From Polytrichum commune (Eukaryota; Streptophyta; Polytrichopsida; Polytrichales; Polytrichaceae), in contig OX485805.1 in assembly GCA_950295325.1 (NCBI GenBank), positions 2,668,501 through 2,732,500 of the forward strand: 64,000 nucleotides of DNA, given 5' to 3'. Below, piece after piece: positions 58,740 through 64,000 of this stretch. The notes under the pieces are model-generated. The model did no database searches. It was not told where the DNA came from and saw only the letters and a list, made by a program, of their open reading frames with translations. Both the position numbers and the translations under genes were made by a program. The stretch's first letter is position 1. Each line of letters starts with the position of its first letter.

Positions 58740-61700
58740 AAATGAATCTCCGTCAAAGAAGTGAGGTTTCCAAGTCCCTCGGGTAATGTTGTCAACCTTG
58801 AACATCCCCACAAATGAATCTCCGTCAAGGAAGTGAGGTTTCCAAGTCCCTCGGGTAATGTTGTCAAGCTTGAACATCCCCACAAATGAATCTCCGTCAA
58901 AGAAGTGAGGTTTCCAAGTCCCTCGGGTAATGTTGTCAAGCTTGAACATCCCCCCAAATAAATCTCCGTCAAAGAAGTGAGGTTTCCAAGTCCCTCGGGT
59001 AATGTTGTCAAGCTTGAACATCCATCCAAATCAATCTTTGTCAAGGAAGTGAGGTTTCCAAGTCCATCGGGTAATGTTGTCAAGCTTGAACATGCCCACA
59101 AATGAATCTCTGTCAATGAAGTGAGGTTTCCAAGTCCCTCGGGTAATGTTGTCAAGCTTGAACATCCCCCCAAATGAATCTCCGTCAAAGAAGTGAGGTT
59201 TCCAAGTCCCTCGGGTAATGTTGTCAATCTTGAACATCCATCCAAATGAATCTCCGTCAAAGAAGTGAGGTTTCCAAGTCCCTCGGGTAATGTTGTCAAG
59301 CTTGAACATCCATCCAAATGAATCTCCGTCAAAGAAGTGAGGTTTCCAAATCCCTCGGGTAATGTTTTTAAGCTTCGACATCCCCACAAACTAATTATCC
59401 TCAAAGAAGTGAAGTTTCCAAGTCCCTCGGGTAATGTTGTCAAGCTCGAACATCCCCCCAAATGAATCTCCGTCAAAGAAGTGAGGTTTCCAAGTCCCTC
59501 GGGTAATGTTGTCAACCTTGAACATCCCCCCAAATGAATCTCCGTCAATGAAGTGAGGTTTCCAAGTCCCTCGGGTAATGTTGTCAACCTTGAACATCCC
59601 CCCAAATGAATCTCCGTCAAAGAAGTGAGGATTCCAAGTCCCTCGGGTAATGTTGTCAAGCTTGAACATCCATCCAAATCAATCTCTGTCAAAGAAGTGA
59701 GGTTTCCAAGTCCCTCGGGTAATGTTTCTAATCTTGGACATCCCCACAAACTAATTATCCTCAAAGAAGTGAGGTTTCCAAGTCCCTCGGGTAATGATGT
59801 CAAACTTGAACATTCCCGCAAATAAATCTTTGTCAAAGTAGTGAGGTTTCCAAGTCCCTCGGGTAATGTTGTCAAACTTGAACATCCCCCCAAATCAATC
59901 TTCGTCAAAGAAGTGAGGTTTCCAAGTCCCTCGGGTAATGTTGTCAAGCTTGAACATCCCCCCAAATGAATCTTCGTCAAGGAAGTGAGGTTTCCAAGTC
60001 CCTCGGGTAATGTTGTCAAGCTTGAACATCCCCTCAAATAAATCTTCGTCAAAGAAGTGAGGTTTCCAAGTCCCTCGGGTAATGTTGTCAAGCTTGAACA
60101 TCCCCCCAAATGAATCTCCGTCAAGGAAGTGAGGTTTCCAAGTCCCTCGGGTAATGTTGTCAAGCTTGGACATCGTGACAAATTCAAGTGTGTCAAGGAA
60201 GTCAAGTTTCCAAGTCCCTCATGGAATGCTTTGAGGTTTCCGAGTCCGTCTATATCAAAGCTTTTCAAAGAATGCAATTCCCACAATTGCTCAGGCAATT
60301 GTTGAAATTTACCCTCTATAAGAATGGCCTTCAATTGACATACATTTTGTTTGTTGTTTAAATGAGGATGTTTGAATAGCCAGAAGTCGGTTGATGCATT
60401 GTTGGTATCATTATGAATTGCCAATAGTCGAAGATTGCTTAGATCCATGTCTAAACAATTGTTTTGACCTTGTAAATGGCATTGCGATATTTTGTACAAT
60501 ATACCTTCAACTTTCTTGTTGCCCTGCTTTGCAAAATGTAAAAATTATATATAAAAAATAGAATATCAATAAAATCATATATTATTGTGCAAAAAAATAG
60601 AATAAAGCAAATCATTGCAAAGATTGCACAAGAATCTAAACTGTTTATGAACATCTTGACCATCATAAACATTAAACTAATGGTCCAATAAAATCCAAAT
60701 CGAATTACACGCTTTGTTTCTATAGACTTTACAACCTAGAACAAACAATGTAAAAAAAATCATTCATTACATTTCATACCTCTTTTATGGATTGAGTTGA
60801 AGAACTCAAGTCCACGCTCCGAACTCGAGTGCCCAAGTATTCTCCATCCCTTTCCACAATCATTTGTCCCATGTCACGTAGTTGGTCGTGCATTTCTATG
60901 TGCCCATATTTGTCAACATTTACCAATGACCGCTCTATCAACATATTGAAGGATTGTATTGGGCGGATATCATTCACGGTCCACACGTGCAAGGCTCTAT
61001 TTATTGACATGCCTTTAGGCCACACATCCTTGCAAAAGAAGCATGCTATGTCCAAAAACATATTCTTTTCATCCCTTCCCAATCCATCAAAGCTTATCTT
61101 CAATGTGCTCCAAAGCTTCGTGTCTTCAAATTCTTGGTCACCATCCAAACATCTTCCCCTTTTCATTCTTCGTAATGCTCGCTCCCAACATCGCAACCTC
61201 CATTTATCCCGCAAAAATGCACCCAATACTCCTAGGCTTAAAGGCAAGCCATTGCAAGCTTCCACTATTCTTCCTCCTATATCACAAAATCCAATTGGTA
61301 AAGATTCTCCGGACCCACATGAATGAAGGATAAAAAGCTCTTTTGCTGCAATCTCATCCAATGTCTCAACCTCTATCTTGCCATTCTCCCCGACACTATG
61401 TTTAATCTTGTCCCAATGGCGGGTTGTCATAATCAATGTGATGCCCGCGTTGTCCCTCAAAATATCTGGACGTAGAACTTCATCTAGTTGATCTTCATCC
61501 CTTATGTCGTCCAATATTATGAGAACCTTCTTACCAACCATGAATTGCTTCAACTTGTTTTGTGCATCCACCAAATTTGTTGGCAAGCTTTTAGGATCTT
61601 CTCCAAAGTCTTTTAACATGTCACATATAATTCCAAGTGAATCACTTTTATTCTTCAAATCTTTGGCAAAATACGATGCATTGTATGTGGACTTCAATTC

Positions 61701-63706
61701 ATGAAATACGTCATTTGCCAATGTAGTTTTCCCAATTCCACCCATACCAATGACACCCAAAATCCTCACTTCCTTGAGGCGATCCTTGACTTTTGTAAGG
61801 TTTCGTTCAAGACCAACCACCATGTTGTTCACTTGCATGGTTGCCTCATTCACCTACACAAATAGCGCATGCAATAAGAACATAATTCTCATTCAAAATT
61901 ACACCCTCAAAGACTTGCATTTAATCCAAATCAATAGAAATAACAAGCTATAATTAGACTATTAAACATCAAAATGGTACGTACCTCTATAACATGTTTC
62001 TCCTTGACCTTCTTTGCCTTCTCAATTCTTGACTTCTTTTGGAGCGAGGCTCCATCCTTTTCAAACTTGGGACGTAGGCTTGCCGAATATGATCCTCTCA
62101 AAAACATTTTCTTCAAATCAATCAATTTTTCACAAATTTCCGAAAATGTCGGCCTTCGTAAAGGATCCTCCACCCAACATTCCTCGATCAACCTCGTAAG
62201 CTCTTCACAATTCATTGGCAATTGCGGCCTCTCAGATTCCTTAATTTTTTTCAAAATGTCTTTGGTTTTTGCAGGAAGGCTCTCAAATGGAGCAGTTTGT
62301 GACAAGATCTCTGAACATGTCATAGCAAAGGACCATACATCAGCTTGAAATAGACTTGCATGAGGTTCAAGCTTTCGATCAATTATCTCCGGTGCCATGT
62401 ATCTAGGTGTACCAACACGATAGCACTTTTGTTCCTTGGGAACTTTGCTTGGAACCTCAATGTTGGAAGTACCATAGTCAACCAACTTGACCAAATATCG
62501 CCTTGAATTCAATTTTCCTCCTTCCATGGAATTGGGTCTCATGAGCACGTTGTCCGGCTTCAAATCAAGATGGGCAACATGCATGTCATGAAGATAACAC
62601 ATGCCACTTGCAATTTGATGCATGATATCAATTGCAAGAAAATATGATAACGGTTTGGACTGCTTCAACATGCCACTCAAGCTCATGTGCATGAACTCCA
62701 TCACCAAATACAAATTCTCAAAAGAGTTTCTTGCTTTGAATTTCCGCAAGACTTTGAGAGTCCAAGAACACAACTCGTCTATGCTCCCACCAACTCCACA
62801 ATAGATGAATTTGATGAGATTCGGATGGCTCAAGCCTGCCAAAATACCAACCTCTTTGCGGAGATCTTGGATTCCATTTGAAATTGGCAAAATCTTTGTT
62901 GCACATTTAAATCCCAACCACATTGATTTGTACACAACACCAAAATTTCCTTTCCCAATTTGTTTCAAAAGTTTTGGTTTCAATGAATCAATGACAATTG
63001 GAACCTTCACACTGTCGAGTTCTCCACCCTCAAGTTGCAAGTCCCCCAATCTTTGCCATAAATGTTCTCTCCATTCATACTTGCTACCATCGTTGAGACT
63101 TTCTTGAAGAATTTCTTCGTCGTCCTCAATTTCTTTCAAGATCGGCATGTCTAGATCAAATGTAAACATGACAGGTTCCAACCGTGGACGGCTTGTTGAA
63201 TGCATCTCAAGTATCACATCCCAACAACACCTCAAATCGGACACAAGTTCTCGAAAAGCCTCCTTGTTATTTATTTGGAATGCAATTGCTCGACTTCGAT
63301 TTTGATTTCCGCATTCACTCATCACAACTCCCAATTTTTGTGTAATCCAACATAGCTCCTCCATTGCAACACCGAACTCTTGGATCTCACTACTCAACAT
63401 GATCATCTCACGAACACATGCTTCGACTTCTTTAAGCTTGGTGAGAACATGCTTACATTGCTTCTTATTCAATACTTCATTTCCATTTGACATCCCTTCA
63501 AGTCTATGTATTTCTTCCTTCTGCCATTGCAGTAAATCTCCAACATCATATTTGTCAATGGTTCCTCTTTGTTGATATGTCCAAAACATCATAAAGCAAG
63601 TTCCAATCAAATCCCAAAACCTTGATAGTTGCTCAAAAAACAATTCCAAAAGTTTCGCCATGATGAAATATTTCCTAGAAAACCATATTGTCTTGATCGC
63701 CAACAA
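58721..63706 (-). CDS. Kinase-NB-ARC-LRR resistance-like protein (PNL type)
   Basis: Three exons read on the minus strand: 63706-61985, 61853-60780 and 60523-58721, all phase 0 with GT..AG introns; 1532 residues. Exon 1: helical N-terminus, then a kinase (about 245-537) with GKGNFGVVYK (251-260), Lys271, Glu285, HLDLKPDN (379-386), DYG (410-412) and APE (438-440). Exon 2: NB-ARC with P-loop GMGGIGKTT (610-618), kinase-2 VLIILDDI, RNBS-B LIMTTR, CNGLPLSLGVLG and MHD (895-897). Exon 3: GNKKVEGILYK, then about 20 LRRs. The layout matches moss kinase-NBS-LRR immune receptors, expected to act as intracellular pathogen sensors. The kinase is non-RD, with Leu for Arg. A one-base loss at 58735-58739 ends the frame four codons later (DVRA, stop), so the product may be a truncation of a once longer protein. 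An alternative start is Met at 63661 (MAKLLELFFEQL). Confidence 0.85.
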
Positions 63707-64000
63707 GTGTCCAAAGAAATGGTAATCAACGTGGTTCCAACCATATAAAAGTGGTCATTCCATCTGCAAACATCATGTAACAAAAAGTCATAGCGACAAC
63801 CACTTTATATCTCCACAACTACAAATTTACATTGACATAGGTACATACAAATTGTCATGAAAGTATCCACTAATAAATGCAAACATATAAATCTAGTTAA
63901 TCTTGGCCCCAAATGCTCTCTTATTAGCAACATATGAAACATGACAAAGACACCACCCCTTTTGTTTCCTATACACATGCATTTTGAGTATTTAGATAGG
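63707..64000. other. 5' flank of the kinase-NB-ARC-LRR gene
   Basis: AT-rich sequence upstream of exon 1. No clear TATA box or upstream exon could be assigned, and the promoter may continue beyond the window. Confidence 0.4.

Larger units (their letters stand above)
54480..60240 (-). repeat. 72-bp LRR-coding tandem array
   Basis: The unit is 72 bp (24 codons) with consensus LTTLPEGLGNLTSLTEIHLG followed by GCSS. Excluding the solo LTR there are roughly 58 units. Central units are nearly identical at DNA level (CAAGTCCCTCGGGTAATGTT on the plus strand), while the 3' end and first units are divergent. Two of the three sense frames are open through typical units; the third contains TGA twice. 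The strong homogeneity implies recent unequal exchange or conversion. Confidence 0.9.

Noticed and set aside
55040-59669. Long minus-strand frames with repeated NITRGTWKPHF..DGDSFGG units
   Set aside because: They are a second reading register of the 72-bp LRR unit. They are open only because the repeat lacks stops in that register and do not correspond to a protein domain.
54736-59825. Plus-strand frames with repeated EVRFPSPSGNVVKLEHP units
   Set aside because: Antisense reading of the same LRR array, with no independent evidence of coding.

Overview
The window is nuclear DNA of a land plant, most likely a seed-free one (moss, lycophyte or fern). The reasons are spliced genes with GT..AG introns, plant families such as a DOG1-domain protein, abundant plant-type DNA transposons, and above all a resistance-like gene that joins a protein kinase to NB-ARC and LRRs, an architecture I know as the kinase-NBS-LRR (PNL) class described from mosses. 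Species cannot be fixed from the sequence. Gene density is low, and most of the window is AT-rich intergenic DNA with MITEs, inverted-repeat elements and local tandem duplications.

Layout. 1-12 kb: a complete single-exon Ser/Thr kinase gene (7088-8035, +), a NOPCHAP1-like gene (8619-9619, +), and two copies of a 1.8-kb segment (3340-5132 and 9294-11087) carrying the last NOPCHAP1-like exon plus kinase debris. 12-15 kb: a large inverted-repeat element. 15.4-18.3 kb: a DOG1-like gene on the minus strand whose upstream region is a threefold tandem repeat of about 396 bp. 18.5-31 kb: gene-poor DNA with a CACTA-like end, two elements with 8-bp target duplications, microsatellites and dispersed repeats. 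32-34 kb: three consecutive tandem duplications. 34-42 kb: a mosaic of gene pieces, namely three exons of a KIN-7 type kinesin (+), the first two exons of lariat debranching enzyme DBR1 (-) with exon 2 split by a 1390-bp Mutator-like foldback element, and one unassigned spliced exon. 42-54 kb: transposon-derived DNA, including a second copy of the 567-bp element and a Stowaway-type hairpin.

54.4-63.7 kb (minus strand) is the richest locus: exon 1 encodes a kinase, exon 2 an NB-ARC domain, exon 3 a long homogeneous array of 24-residue LRRs. The array is interrupted by three identical one-base losses in a C(6) tract (G(6) on the coding strand) and by a 1525-bp solo LTR. The first lesion still leaves a 1532-residue kinase-NB-ARC-LRR product. 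The kinase lacks the HRD arginine (HLD) and has DYG in place of DFG. Kinase debris at 3.7-4.2 and 9.7-10.1 kb resembles the same kinase type.

No candidate undescribed system can be proved here. The most promising leads are the truncating G-tract built into almost every LRR unit, the triplicated upstream region of the DOG1-like gene, and the exon mosaic containing the MULE-split DBR1. All coordinates of exons and element ends were read by eye, without alignment software.
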